From NCBI GenBank assembly GCA_030838885.1, contig JAUZEU010000470.1, forward strand, positions 1 to 5,458: 5,458 nucleotides of DNA, written 5' to 3'. Under the pieces are notes generated by a model. The model saw only the letters and a program-made list of their open reading frames with translations. It did not search any database and was not told where the DNA came from. The translations under genes and the position numbers were made by a program. Shown here one piece after another: positions 5,398-5,458 of this stretch (its first letter is position 1; every line of letters starts with the position of its first letter). The stretch is from Bryobacterales bacterium. Its GTDB lineage: Bacteria; Acidobacteriota; Terriglobia; Bryobacterales; Bryobacteraceae.

Positions 5398-5458
5398 GAG
5401 AGGGTGATCCTGGTGAAATCGTCAGCGAGTTGCCCGCAGTGCGCTTTAGGCCTCCCGG
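5398..5458. other. Window edge, no supported gene
   Basis: After the terminator, 61 bases remain. A plus-strand frame from GTG at 5404 runs to the edge and contains CPQC. A minus-strand frame reads in from the edge and stops at 5363-5365. Neither is long enough to support as a gene. Confidence 0.5.

Noticed and set aside
5363..5458. Minus-strand frame entering from the right edge and stopping at 5363-5365
   Set aside because: Only 31 codons, Pro/Ser/Gly-rich with no motif, and it runs through the terminator hairpin. It could be a gene end, but nothing supports it.

Overview
The window looks like a high-G+C, free-living bacterial chromosome. The combination of a winged-helix/STAND-ATPase/TPR regulator, secreted proteins of an uncharacterised family and a secreted vanadium-haloperoxidase-like PAP2 enzyme resembles soil Acidobacteriota (Solibacter/Bryobacter-like). 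That assignment rests on gene style only and is an inference. No RNA gene, insertion sequence, CRISPR array or phage gene is visible.

Layout. Positions 1-171 (+) hold the 3' end of a DUF4242-type gene. Positions 125-2722 (-) hold a complete 865-residue cytoplasmic regulator: an OmpR/PhoB-type winged helix, an NB-ARC-like ATPase, then TPR repeats at an exact 40-residue spacing. The two genes converge and their 3' ends overlap by 47 bp. Positions 2723-2928 form a T-rich divergent intergenic region that should carry promoters for the regulator and for the rightward genes. A 7-bp direct repeat with 22-bp spacing there is a candidate operator.

Rightward block. 2929-3564 encodes a 211-residue protein with a signal peptide, of an uncharacterised family. 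3649-3912 is a small doubtful ORF with an excellent ribosome binding site. Its start region is a recognisable copy of the start region of the 2929 gene. 3913-4037 is a leader able to fold into two consecutive hairpins. 4038-5288 encodes a secreted 416-residue vanadium-dependent haloperoxidase/PAP2-type enzyme with every canonical oxyanion-pocket residue except one Gly-to-Ala change. A Rho-independent terminator lies at 5365-5397.

Working model (inference): the divergent STAND regulator senses a ligand through its TPR domain and controls a small exported module, namely the unknown secreted protein, possibly the small ORF, and the haloperoxidase-like enzyme. This would be a one-component regulatory and periplasmic/extracellular oxidation or dephosphorylation locus. 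I found no clear evidence of a wholly new defence or mobile system. The most unusual signals are the duplicated translation start, the structured haloperoxidase leader, and a three-segment pairing at the terminator.
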